From: Alligator mississippiensis | Lineage: Eukaryota > Chordata > Crocodylia > Alligatoridae | Assembly (NCBI RefSeq): GCF_030867095.1 | Contig: NC_081831.1 | Span: forward strand, 64,680,716 to 64,744,715 | Direction: 5' to 3' | Length of the DNA: 64,000 nt | In this document: positions 23,101 through 35,100 of the stretch, piece by piece | Position numbering within the stretch: the first letter of the stretch is position 1 | Layout of the letters: each line of letters opens with the position of its first letter | The notes under the pieces: generated by a model | Databases searched by the model: none | What the model was told of the DNA's origin: nothing | The model's input: the letters and a program-made list of their open reading frames with translations, nothing else | Program-made: the position numbers and the translations under genes

Positions 23101-26100
23101 GAAGGACTGGAAGTGATCATCTGGAACACCGTGCAAGAGGCAGAGACCCCCAAACTGCTCTCTAAGTATCTAAAGAGCTGTCATAAAGGAAAAACCCCTT
23201 CTCTCACTGCAGAGAGCAGGACATTGAGCTGGGATAGGGTTGATAGAGGTGATACAGAAAGGGGAGTTCTGGCTGTCCACTAAGAGGGTGTGATGGGTGG
23301 AATTATGCTTACTGTCCCCAGGTTGCAGAACAGAATGGAGGGTGTTCAACATTTCCCAGTACTTCTGGGCTTTGCTGGTTGCTACATGGGACCAGGAAGG
23401 ATACACTCCCCCCTCCAACCCACTCCACCTTTCTGTTGCTGCATCTATCAGAGTTTGTTTGGGTTTTTTCCTTTTTTTTTTTTCACCTCCCTAAGATGCA
23501 CTGGTGTTGACCGGAGTCAAGACTGGGGATTTTGACTGGGGTGTGCCAATGCTCGTGCTGGGACTAAAACCCAGAGGCTCTTAGCTAGAGGGTCTTTCCA
23601 CTCCTCTCAGGGCATGACTGATTGCCACATTTGGGGTCAAGAATGAATTTTAATCCATGCTCCATGGTCAGACTGACATGGGCTGTGGTGGGTGGGGGTG
23701 GCCTACTTGTATTTCTCAAGAAGAGTTTAACAACTCTTGCAGCAGCAGGACACTGACCACCATTGTCCCCCTGTTTTACCTGTGGCAGGTTACAGTGCTA
23801 TGCCTTCTAGTTGTGTGACAAGGGTGATGTGTGTGGTTTTTAATAATAGGTTAGACAGGTATTTGTATGGGATGATTTGAACAGAAAAGCATTTAGCCCC
23901 CACAGTCTATACCAGAACCTGCCTCAGGCAGGGGCTTGAACTAGACCTCCAGAGGTCACTCCTGGCCCTATTTTTCTACGATTTTAAAATGAGGATCTTT
24001 TTATAATCAACTTTCATGCTGAATAAATTGGAGACTTAACTTTTGAACACAACTCTTAGTCTCTTGTTACACGAGGGTGTGAGTGAAACCACAAGCCCAA
24101 AGATATGTCCAGCAAGGGAATGATGTGGACAATGTTGGCTTAAGGCCCAAACTTGAAACTAAGGAAGATGACTGGAAAGCAAGAAACCCAACATCATGGA
24201 GACAGAACTCAGGAAAAAGCAAGAGCCTCCGTAGCTGGGAAATCTTCTGCAACTGTATCCTTCACCTTCATCCTCCCCTGTGTGCAAGACTGGGCATGCA
24301 AACAGTTGTTTCCCCGTAGTGCTGTGCCCAGTATGGCTCCTCTGGAGAAACTGTTAGGATTTGGGAGTCAAAGCCCAGCCTCCTGTATGAGCATGAGTTG
24401 ATTTGGTGCAGCAGAGGCTACTTAGTCTCAGAACTTTAAAGAACGGGGTTGGTTTTAGGGAAGGGGTGAAAAGATATTAGTAGGGCTTTGCTGAGCACGC
24501 TGCCTTCAGCGAGCTGCTCTTGTTGGGCTTGTTAGCTTGGTGTTTACAGGTTGCTAAACTGGAGGAAGGGAAGGTAGTCAGAGGCTTTGTTTGGTTGGTT
24601 GCACCAGGATACAAGCCTATAAATCACCTGAAACGCCTGGCTAGAGGCTCTCTTTCTTTGTTTCTTTTTTTTCAGCCTGTGCCTCCTGCAAGCTCCCTTT
24701 TCAGCAGCTTGGATTTTAGCCCTGCCACAGCCCACACTGCCCCTCTGGGTGAACTTATTTTGATTTGACCTTTGAACAAATCACCAAGCTAGTGGAGCAC
24801 CACCTGCGTCTCTCTGGAAAGGAGATGAAAGTTCAAACCTTAAAGGGTCCCCTCTCAAATCTGCCACCTGGACCTCAGCAGCATAGTTCCTACTGCCTTT
24901 GGCACCAGCACATGGCAAGTCTCTATCCCAGTGCTCTTTGGCAGGGAAACTAATTATTAGCCTCATTTGTCCTAATATTACAAATTATATCGCCGAGACT
25001 AACAAGAGACAGAAATCCAGAGGAAGGCTTGTCTCTGCACAAAATGACAAACTAGCAGTGTCAGAGCACTGATCTCCATCAGACAGCTCAGAGCAACCAG
25101 AGTGCCTCGGCTTCATGATGTTTCAGGGTGAATTGTTTGCAGCGTGCACACTGCCATCAAAACATCCAGTGCAACAAAATAACCCCTGTACAAAACATGT
25201 GCTTGCTTTTGTCCCCATCTCCTGCAGCAGATGCAGTTGGAGAAAGCATTCAGTGAACTCTGGCAATATTCCCAAATGATGGGGGTCAGAAATACCAAAG
25301 GGTGGGGGAGTTTCTTAAGTTAATTTGTTTTACAAAGACCACACAGACAAGTAAGGATTCCTCTTGCTTTCTGTTAAGAGGGCTGCTGGCAAGTTTGATT
25401 TTGTTCAGAGTTAACTGATGATTCACTTTACCGAAGTGTCAGTTCAGGCAAAAGAGAGACAAACCAAACAAACATACCTAGGTAGTCCAAGCCACATGGT
25501 CCAAAGGGGAGACCAGCTGAATCCTTGTTCCCTTATCTCAGAGGATGAGTCTGTGGGTTCTGGTACAAGGATCTCCAGGGCTTTCAGTACCAGTACATGG
25601 GAAGCAGCACTGGATTTAAGTGCTGGCACAGCTTCATAGTAGTTCATATGAGTCAAATCAATGCCATTTATACTCAAGAGCACATCTCCTGTTGATGACA
25701 CGAATAGATTAGGGGGAGTTAGTCAAATGAATTTACTAACCTTCCATGATGGTTAGTAAATGCACATCTGCCCCAGGTCCTCACGCAGGACCTGCTGCCA
25801 ACTTACACTTATACTCTAAATCTCATTCACTGAGTGAAGGTAAAGAGCAGGGTACGGAGGCTGTGGAAAGCTACCTTACCTCTCTTGATCCTGCCATCTC
25901 TGAAGAGGCATCCAATGGGCTGCACACTTGTCACATAAACAGGCAGTTTGTTCTTATTATCCCTTCCACCTCCAATAGTTATTCCCAAAGATTCCTTTGG
26001 TTCCTTTTTTAGGGTAACAGTCTTTTCCTGGCTAGCATATCCCTGAGGTAGCTCCTACAAAGTGAGGAAAATGTACACATGGTTTCATCAATCCACAGAC

Positions 26101-29100
26101 CCTACAGACACCCCAACTTTGGAGCAGGGTTAGAACAGCCTATAAATTCAATGCTGGAGAAAGCCCCAACACGATTGGAGAGCAAAGCTCTCTGCACAGA
26201 ACAGGCAAAGGCTATCATAGAGTCACCAAGATGATTCAGCCATAAGTCTAAGGAATTGTCTCCACATCCATTCAACCCTTTATTCCTACTAGAAGCTCGC
26301 TACTGGGAGAAAATGGAGACTCAAAGTGGAAAGAAACTAACATCTGTCACAAGGTCTATCGAACGTATAAAGTGCTACCAGCTTTTGATCATGTCTTTAA
26401 TTGGGATGGATTTCAACTAGTGACACACCAAGTGAAGTTGAACTCCCAGATCTCATTACCAATCCTAAACACTTATTGCTTGTGCGTCTCATGTGAACTT
26501 TAGAATTTATTCAGTCAGAGCTCAGATCTGCGAGCCTTCTGTTTTGCCAGACTCAATATACCATAAGGCACATCATGGAAAGAAAGGTGGAGACTTATTT
26601 TTTATATTTGGCATTCCTGCATGGGATAAAAGGACAGTTTCTACTGACTTTAACTGTTTTAAATGACAGCTAAAGGAAGGGATTTTTTAAAACAGCTTAG
26701 CATTGCCCTAAATCTGCTTTCCTTCAACTGTGAAGTCAGCTGCAAAACTCCCACTGACTTTGATTAGGCCATTGGCAAGTTATTTTGAAAATCCTCCCTC
26801 CAACACTTGCTAAAAAGCACAGCGCTTGCTTTATGGATCTTAGAGTAAGCAAGGGTTTTTAGTGCGTGCATGTGTGCATTGGGGAAATGGAAGGAAGATA
26901 CTAGAACACAATTTATACAGCAAAGAACTACTAGACTCAAATTTCTTCAGGTAGCCACCAATTCAGATCCTGTAAACTCAGAAACTTAACACAACAGGCT
27001 GGGCAGTGTTTCAGGAAAAACATCTTTATACAGATGGCAGTTTTAAATAATGAACAAACTGTCAGAGGCAGCAACAAAACAGCCAACCTGTTCAAGCTCT
27101 AAGTTTTCTAAAATAGGGAACAGGAAGGTAAAAAACTAGGGCTGTCAAACAATTAAAAAATGTGATTGCAATTAAAAAAGTCACAATTAATCGTGATTTT
27201 AATCGCACAGCTAAAAACTCAAAATTATATGTAGAAAAACTCAAAATGATGCAGGTACTTTGTATGGTTGGAGGTCAGGGGGGTTTAGAGCCTGAGGAGG
27301 AGGGTTGCCCACAGGGGGGTCTAGAGCTTGGGGAAGAGAGACCCCCACACACTTGCAGGATGCCCAATCTGAGTGGGGTTTCTGTGGAGCTGCCCCAAGC
27401 CTGGAGCTTGCCCCCAACCCCAGTGGTGGCCTCACCCTGCCATAACCCCAGCAGTGGTGGCTGCAGACCGGGCTGTGGGCAGCTGCTCCAGCCCTGCCCC
27501 AGCCTGAGCCTGAACTTCTCTGTTTACTTGCTCAGCAGGTGCCAGGTGGTCCCAGCCCACCCTGGTCTCAAGGATGCCAGGCAACCCCGCTGCAGCCCAG
27601 TGCCACCTTCCCCGAACCCCCAGTGTTGCCAGCCTGACTGCTCGGGGCCCTGGATGGGGGTTGTGGGTATGTGCATGGGTGTGCCCCCCTCCCCACCTTC
27701 CTGCTGCAGCTGCCCAGACCCCACATCCAGGCTGCCTTATGGCTTTTACTGCCACCGCTGCTCCATGGGGTGGCCCAGAGGCAGCAGTGACAGCAGCAGG
27801 GCAGGGCAGCCCGGATGCAGGCTCCAAAACCACATGCATGATTAACGTGTTAATTGGTTCTTGTGTTAATTGTGCACATTAATGGCGAATAATTGACAGC
27901 ACTATAAAAAGCAAATTACGTTGGTGGAGTAAAGCTGCAAAAGTATCATGCTTCAGCTTTGGTGGTTGAGCTTTCACTGCAGGCCACAAGGCTACCTAAT
28001 CCCAAATGGTGGTGGTTGTTTCTCCATTTCACTGTATAGTTTGAGGGGAGAGCAGTCCTACAGACAGGGAAGTGCACTGAGTGATAATTGTACTGGCTTT
28101 GGTGCTGTTAAATATCCAGAGGTCCCTTCCAAAAACTGAGATGACCTTGCAGTCTTGGCCAACAATTTTTCTTCCCTTAAAATAGGCTTCCATCTCAATG
28201 TCCACATGAGGGTTACTGCAGTACTCGCTAGGTACTGGATATTCCATGCACTTGTACACAACTCACTGCACTGCCAGTCACCAACACCTACTGTTTGCAA
28301 CACTTGAAGAAGGAAAAGTGCCCTGGAACCAAACTCTGCTCCTCATACAGCTGTAGTAAGCTTCATATTTCCAGTGTGCTCATGGAAAATGAATAGACCT
28401 GAGAAACAAGCCATTGGACCTACAGAAAACACTAATTACAGCAGCACTTACCTTCTGGTAGCTAGGTTTGCGGCGGTAGTAAGTTTGCTCAGGCCTCCTC
28501 CGATGGTGCACTGGGCTCTCTCCATTGCTGCTGCTGCTGCTGCTGGGTGTGCTGCCATCATCAACAGTATCTACCAGCTGTGTGCCAGATTGCCGGAGGA
28601 CCACAAAGTTCACTCTTGTCTCACTGGCCTGCCAGAAAAGCAAAAGGGATAAGTTTGAAACTTTTGCAGTGTCCCTGGAGAATCAAGTCTCTCTATGGGT
28701 GTGGCAGGGCACTGCTGGTGCCTGCCACTTTAAGGACTCAGCCAGCCAGCTGGCAGGTGCTTGATTGCCGCAGCCATTGTAGATCTCTGGCCAACTATAT
28801 AAAAACAGAGCAGTTCAGTGCTGGCAGGCCAGGCAGAGACATTGCCTGGCTGCAGGGCTGCTTGGTACATCCTTGGAGGTAAGAGCAGGAGTTGTAGGGC
28901 ATGGTCAAGAGGCTCCTGGTCCTGGGCAGGACCTAAAATTGCACCTTGCCAGGAGCGGGTGGCCTGGTGGGGCTCTCAGTGGTGCAGGAGCCCCCAGGAA
29001 ATGCCAGGCCAGTTACTACCTTGCTAAAAGGCAGGTTGGGGCACCTTAATAACCCCAGCTTCCACAATCGGGTGGGTTACCTGCTAGTAGGGTCTGGAAG

Positions 29101-32100
29101 GTGGACCCCGGAGAGAGAGGGAACACACCTGCAAGGGGGAACAGCTCAGGGAGCTAGGCAGCCCGAACGAAGGAGGAGTAGGCTGCCTGAGTGGAGGGAT
29201 CCAGGTGGGGTCCATGCTGGAGGATTCTGGGGCCCAGAGTGGGGCCAGTGAGATTAACAACTAGTGGATGCCATCTGCTTGGGCTGCGGTGTAGGGGAGG
29301 AACGGAGCCGCAGATAGCGTCCCCTGGCATTGAGGCAAAAAGATGGGCAGCCTCCCACCTAATTAACATCTTAATTTAATTATCATCAAGGCAAGGCGGG
29401 TGGTTGACCCAGAAACAGGTGGGTGCGCCAAAGGCAAATCAGCCCCAAGAAGGCCCCCGTTACGGTGGGCCATGGAGAGGTGGAAGCTGGTAACTTCTAG
29501 TGACTGCTGTGACAGCAGTATGACTGAGACTTTGTGCCACTGAAACATGCATGTAACAAGTGTACACCTCCTCCAGGCCCAAGCAAACCCACAACAGAAG
29601 GTAACTGAAAGTCAGGTGTCGGTGATGGAGATGACTCTCCTGACCAGACTTGACTTTCTACACACTTCCCAGGCTCCAGTATCACGTATAAGTTCAAGAT
29701 ACTCAAGTGATATGAGTATCACTTATAAGTTCAGCCTCCAATCTCAAGAGGAACTGAAGCCTTACCCTTTAAGCCAGTGATTCTCAAGCAGGGTCCTTGA
29801 AATCCTTTCAAGGGTGCCACACAATGTTAGCACTATTACATGTACATGATTCACATGATAAACCCAGAGATTTCAACTAGGAATCCATAGTGTTAAAAAC
29901 ATTCTGTCCTGTTGTGATCTTCCTGGGTTCTTTGCAACAGAAAAAATGCTCTATTATTTCTCCATATTCCAAAAACAAACGAGTGAAAACCAAGGAGCTA
30001 GCAATACCCAAGTCTAATGAGGGGTACCTCAACACTTAAGAGGTTGTGAGCCACAGGTGTTCTTTGTGGTTTTTCTTCGAACACCCACCTATCTGCTGCA
30101 ACAGCTGAGACTAGGTAAAAGAATTCCAGTTACTACTCTTGTTTAATGTGTGGTCCTACTTAGTAGTTCTGGTGCCAGAGCATATTCTTGATGTTGCTGT
30201 AACAGAAGCAAATCTTATGACCTCCTGTAAGGACTAACAGTTTGGAATTTCTACTTGAATAACAGAGTCCTGATATCCCAGAGAAATCTTGAACAACCAT
30301 ACTTCCAGAGTTGCTTCAGAAGGCACAGCTGTAAAATTCATTAGTTACATTCTAGAAATGGTCTTCTTCACAAGCTGCAATATTGCATGGGGATTCTCAC
30401 ACCTTCATCCTCAAGAAGCCAAGTTATTTATACATGCAACATGGATGTACATAGTACCTTAAAGAAGGAATCCTTTCCCCAAAGAATGTGCCATATGAAG
30501 TGCAGCAAGTTTTAACTGAAAATTAAATTAGATCCCAGAAAAGCTGAGCTATCTAAAAAATTCTATAGGATATCCCTTTAAGGTCAATCCTGATTTGGAT
30601 CCAGTTAGCCCACTGAAGTCATTTAGGGACTCTTCTCACTGCTTTTAGTGGGAGCTAGATAAAGTCCCATACCTGAGATTTAAATCTGCACCGAGGAGTC
30701 ACAGTTTAAACTCTTGTCATGAGTTCAACAAACCTACTGGATTTGTGATCTATATGTAATGGTCTTAGAACCAGTGCTTTGACACTTGCTGACTTTAACA
30801 GCATGATCTCAGGCCTTGCAGTTAGTCCTGCATCTCAGTACATCTTTTTTGCCCCCTTCTGAAATACAGTTTGCTCGGGAAATTTTAAAACCAGCTTCAC
30901 AAATATAAACATCAGTTCATATTGCTTCTGTTCTGTGCTGTGAGCCTCGGAGACCTCTCTTTGCAGATCATTCTCTCCATCACATATCAAGCAGCGACAG
31001 AGGCTTCATTTCACAACCCTGGCCCTTCTCCATCACATTCATATGCACTGTGTCTAGACAGTCTATCTGCAGAAAAGCTACACATAACCCTTCAGAAAAG
31101 CTACGCATAACCCTTTACAAAGAGACCAGGTCACCATAGGTACACTAAACCACCATAGACAACTGACTCATCACAACTCTGTCAGAGCTGACTCAGGGTA
31201 GGTTCCCACCCTGTGTTTTTATCAATGTTAGAACATGGTAATCCCTACATCTGCAGGGAAGCCACTCTCCCAAAAATAGTTACTTAAGAGTATCCAGGTT
31301 GCTCAAGCATTTTTCATTAGCCCCTGGGTGAGAAACAAAGTGTTGTACTGGTGGTGCAGATAGTCACAGAGTTATGAGACCAACCACTCCTCCACGCTGT
31401 AAATTACCTGGATTATCTGTGCAGCAGTCTCGGGTGTTCCTTGCCTCAGGTCCTGGCCGTTTATAGAAAGGACTCTGTCGTTCCGACTCAGCTTCCCGTT
31501 TTTGGCTGCCAAGCCTCCATCCAGCAAATCTAGAATAAAAATCCCCGGCTCATCTGTCTTCCTAATCAGTTTGATTCCCAGGGGCTCTGATCGGTCTCTC
31601 TTCATCAGGGTAACATGAATCACTTCCCGGTTTACAGCAGGGCTGGAGTCCTGCTGGACAGTCCTGGGGGAAAACCCCTTCTCCTGTAGGATCACCAAGT
31701 GGAGAACTGAACCTGGATGGCGCAGCAAAGAGACCGCTTGGCAGTGAGTCACATTGCTGATGTTGATGCCGTTCACCTACGGGAGAGAACCCATTGTTTG
31801 GGATCTATACACAACCTGTGAGACAGTCCTACATGGCTAGTAGCATACAGAGTGCATGTAATCCTCCACGGTAGAAGAGCCATCCTATGCACTATGCACT
31901 CTGGTGTGCAATCAGCTACTCTTGATGCAAGTGCAGAAGACAGAATTCTCTAATGGGGAATGCAAAAGATCAGCAGCAGGTGGGGCAAGATACAGTAGCT
32001 GCAACAAGACAGCCCCCAGACAGAGGACAGAAATCAGAGAATAGAAAACATCACAGCTAACTCCAAGCCATTGCATAAATGGTCTCTACCTTGTACCTTC

Positions 32101-35100
32101 TGGTGCTTGGGCCACAGTAAAAGACTTAGGGTACAAAACATCCATCCTCACCCCATTTCCCTTGAGAGACTACTCTACAGTCTGGAAAATGAATAGGATC
32201 TTCAGGATCGTCTTAAGATTGTTTTGGGTAATTATTCTTCCTTCTATTCTGGGTTCTATTCTGTTGCCACTTAGCTTGAACGTGGGGTTCAAGGAGACAT
32301 GGGTGGCATCCTCGTTGTACTCCAAGACCCAGCGCAAGCTGGGCTGACAGAGTACGAGATGTTGAATAATTTAATTAACTGTCCAGGGAAGACGAGGAGG
32401 TACACAACCCTCGGTCAGACAAGATGGAAGTTATGTTGGTTGGCTGGGGTAGGGAAGCGACTTGATTATGTCTGTCACTCTCAGTGCACTCAGCCAGTCA
32501 TTGCTCAATTTGTAATCCAACACACACTGATTATATTTCCACTGGTTGTCAGGGAATCAACTAGTAGCAACAGCAATGTTGGCTGGGAACAAGGTAATAG
32601 CAGTTTCCTTTGCATGCAGGCTTTACTAGCATACTACTTGCCTGCTACCTCAATTAGACTACTTCAATGCACACTGTGTAGAGCTTTTTATTTATTTAGA
32701 AGCTGGTATAGAATGTGACAACTTATTTGTTCAGCAGGTTATAGAGCCATGTGCTTGTGTGTCCTATGCTCTATTCTGGCTGCCTACTAGATTCAACTTG
32801 TATTTATTTGTGATGATAATGTGACTTGTAGGTGAAACCCAGCATAAATTAAATACGTCACAAGGTTTTAAATAGCTTATGATGAATCTGCTTGAGAGAA
32901 TGCAGCTGCAGCAATACTGCATGGAGAAAGACAAGGTGAGGCCTTCTAGCTGGGCTGCCCTTTGTTTGAGGGAGCTGGAGTTGTTGGAAGAGAATTCTCA
33001 CTCGTGAGGAGTCTTTCTACTTCATAATCCACTTCCCCACCCTGATCTAAAACACCCTACAACTATCTAATGCACACAGCCAAAAATATCTAGAATAATA
33101 TTTTAAACTACTTTAAGTTTGATGAATCAGAAATATTTCTCCAACAACGGGGAGTAAAGTGAGTTTTGGATAGAAGTAGGGATTTTTAAGTAAATGGGAT
33201 GAAAATAAAAGGACTGCTCTTCTGAATTGTACCCCTTTTGAACCACACTAAGTAAATCCTCATTCCTACATTTGCACCCTTAAGTGTCTAGTCAGGTCAA
33301 AAATAAGAACAAAGACAAAACTTAAACCGATCCAACCTCTCAAGGGGTAGAAACATGCTCAGGTTCTATTTTATAAATGTACTTGGTGCATCTTGGTTCC
33401 CTGGTTCCGGTAACCTCAAAAGCAGTTCAACACTGTCAGAGAACCTGTTCTTGTGGAATTTGTGACCTGACAAAGCAAGAAGGGTCACTGAGTAATGAGA
33501 CAGCTTTTTCTTGTAAGACTGCAGCCCAGCAAAGAAGAGCCAAGTTTCATGGAGCAACTTTGGCTTTCACAACCACATTTTCTCAGCTTTGCCAAGTGCT
33601 GTGTGTAAGCTTCTCTTAGATCAGGGGTGTCAAACATAAGGCCTGGGGCCAAGATGCATCATCCAGCTCCCAGTGCTGGCCCTGGGTCTCAAGTAGACCC
33701 ACATGCCACAAGTGCATGCTGGACTGGCCTTGGGCACAGGGCCTGGGAGATGCAACTTGGGTCCCAGAGTAGGTGCGTGTGGCAATCCTGCTCCCAACCT
33801 CTCCATCCCCACCTCCCCAATGCTGGATCCAATGCCCTCTCTGGCTGGTCCAGAACGCAAGCCATACGTCATGCCCACTCCAGCAGGTCCAGGGCAGGCA
33901 CCGTGTGTACCACAGGTCCTAGATGGGATGCTACATCTGGCACAGTCCAGCTAGATCAGATGCTGGATCCAGCATGCTGGGCATGGGGGTCTGAGGGTTC
34001 CCCACATGCCAGATCCAGGACCAAATCTAGCAGGTCTGGGACTGTGCCACATGTGGTGCCTGCTCTAGACTGGCTGGAGCAGTCACTACATGCGGGTTAC
34101 ATTGCAGACTGGCCAGAGCAAGCACTCCTGGTCTCAGACCAGCTGAAACAGGTGCCAGGGCACTGGATTGGGCAGGCTGGGGAGCAGGAATCCTACTATC
34201 AACAGACAAGCCTACCTCGAGAATGTGGTCTCCAGGTGCTATTCGTCCATCCGTAGCAACAACAGAATCCCGAAGGATTTCCTGAACCACAATGTTCCCC
34301 AGAGGGGTATCTTTACCCCCAACTATCCTCATTCCAAGTTCTTCCTCTGGGTCTTCTCGTTGAATTTCAATGGTGCTGGTTTCGGCCACAAGGCTAGCTC
34401 TCTGAGGCAGGTCTGGTTGTGACAATTGGAGAAAAGAAACAATATGAATGTACATAATACTTCTGAGTCTATTCATATAATTTCACGTAATTCAGGATTT
34501 TCAATGCTGTTAGGACTTGCTTTGCTTACATGCTCAAAGATGGTTGTGGGGAAGCAGACAAGGGAGTAGGCAGAGGGCATTTAGAAGAAAGGATAGTTAA
34601 TAAGCTAGTTTCCTAGTGTTCCCCTACCACTTGCCAACTTGTGCTCCCTTGCTACAAAGACAATTGCCACAAGGTGCAGCAAGACTGGGAACATAGCTTT
34701 TGCAAAAAGATATGTAAATTGCCATTTTGAGATGTTTCTTCTTCATGTCAGCTGGGTTACCAAAAATCTAATTGATTAGGCCTAGCAGCCAAAAGGTCCC
34801 AAATTCCATGCTCAGGCCATTAGAGAAAGGGACTTGGTGTCTCAGTCTCAGGGGAAAGGAAGCAGTCTGGAAGCTCAGCGCTCCTGAGTTTATAATCAGA
34901 GATCTGACAGTGCATTGGCATATGATTTTAGGCATGTAATTTAATCTCCCTGCTTCAACTTGCCTTTCCTTTCTCTCTAAAATGGGAGTAACATGTACTG
35001 CTTCATAGGAGTACTGAGGATTCTGATGATGAAAATTGTTAGGTCTCCCTGCATTTTGGCAAATTAGGTTGAAGCCATCATCACGGCAGTGTGCGTGCAC

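Larger units (their letters stand above)
19252..25477 (-). other. LNX3: LNX3 intron 8
   Basis: A 6.2-kb intron containing a GC-rich unclassified segment (19860-20300), a SINE-like piece (20520-20660), a TIR-bounded candidate DNA element (20935-21755) and a CR1 3' fragment (23590-23990). The remaining sequence (21760-23590 and 24000-25470) shows nothing I can name. Confidence 0.7.
28629..31407 (-). other. LNX3: LNX3 intron 5
   Basis: A 2.8-kb intron with donor GTAATT. It holds an LTR-like segment (28700-29547) and a diverged hAT-like segment (29775-30056). The part from 30060 to 31400 shows nothing I can name. Confidence 0.7.

Noticed and set aside
25746..26012. 88-residue + strand open frame
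   Set aside because: It covers LNX3 exon 7 on the opposite strand, where a correctly spliced PDZ3 half is found.
27162..27845. 227-residue + strand open frame
   Set aside because: It is contained in the 27137-27904 DNA element, is low in complexity and has no transposase motif.
33627..34256. 209-residue + strand open frame overlapping LNX3 exon 4
   Set aside because: It runs antisense through the PDZ1 exon and a repeat. The - strand reading has splice sites and homology, so this one is a shadow.
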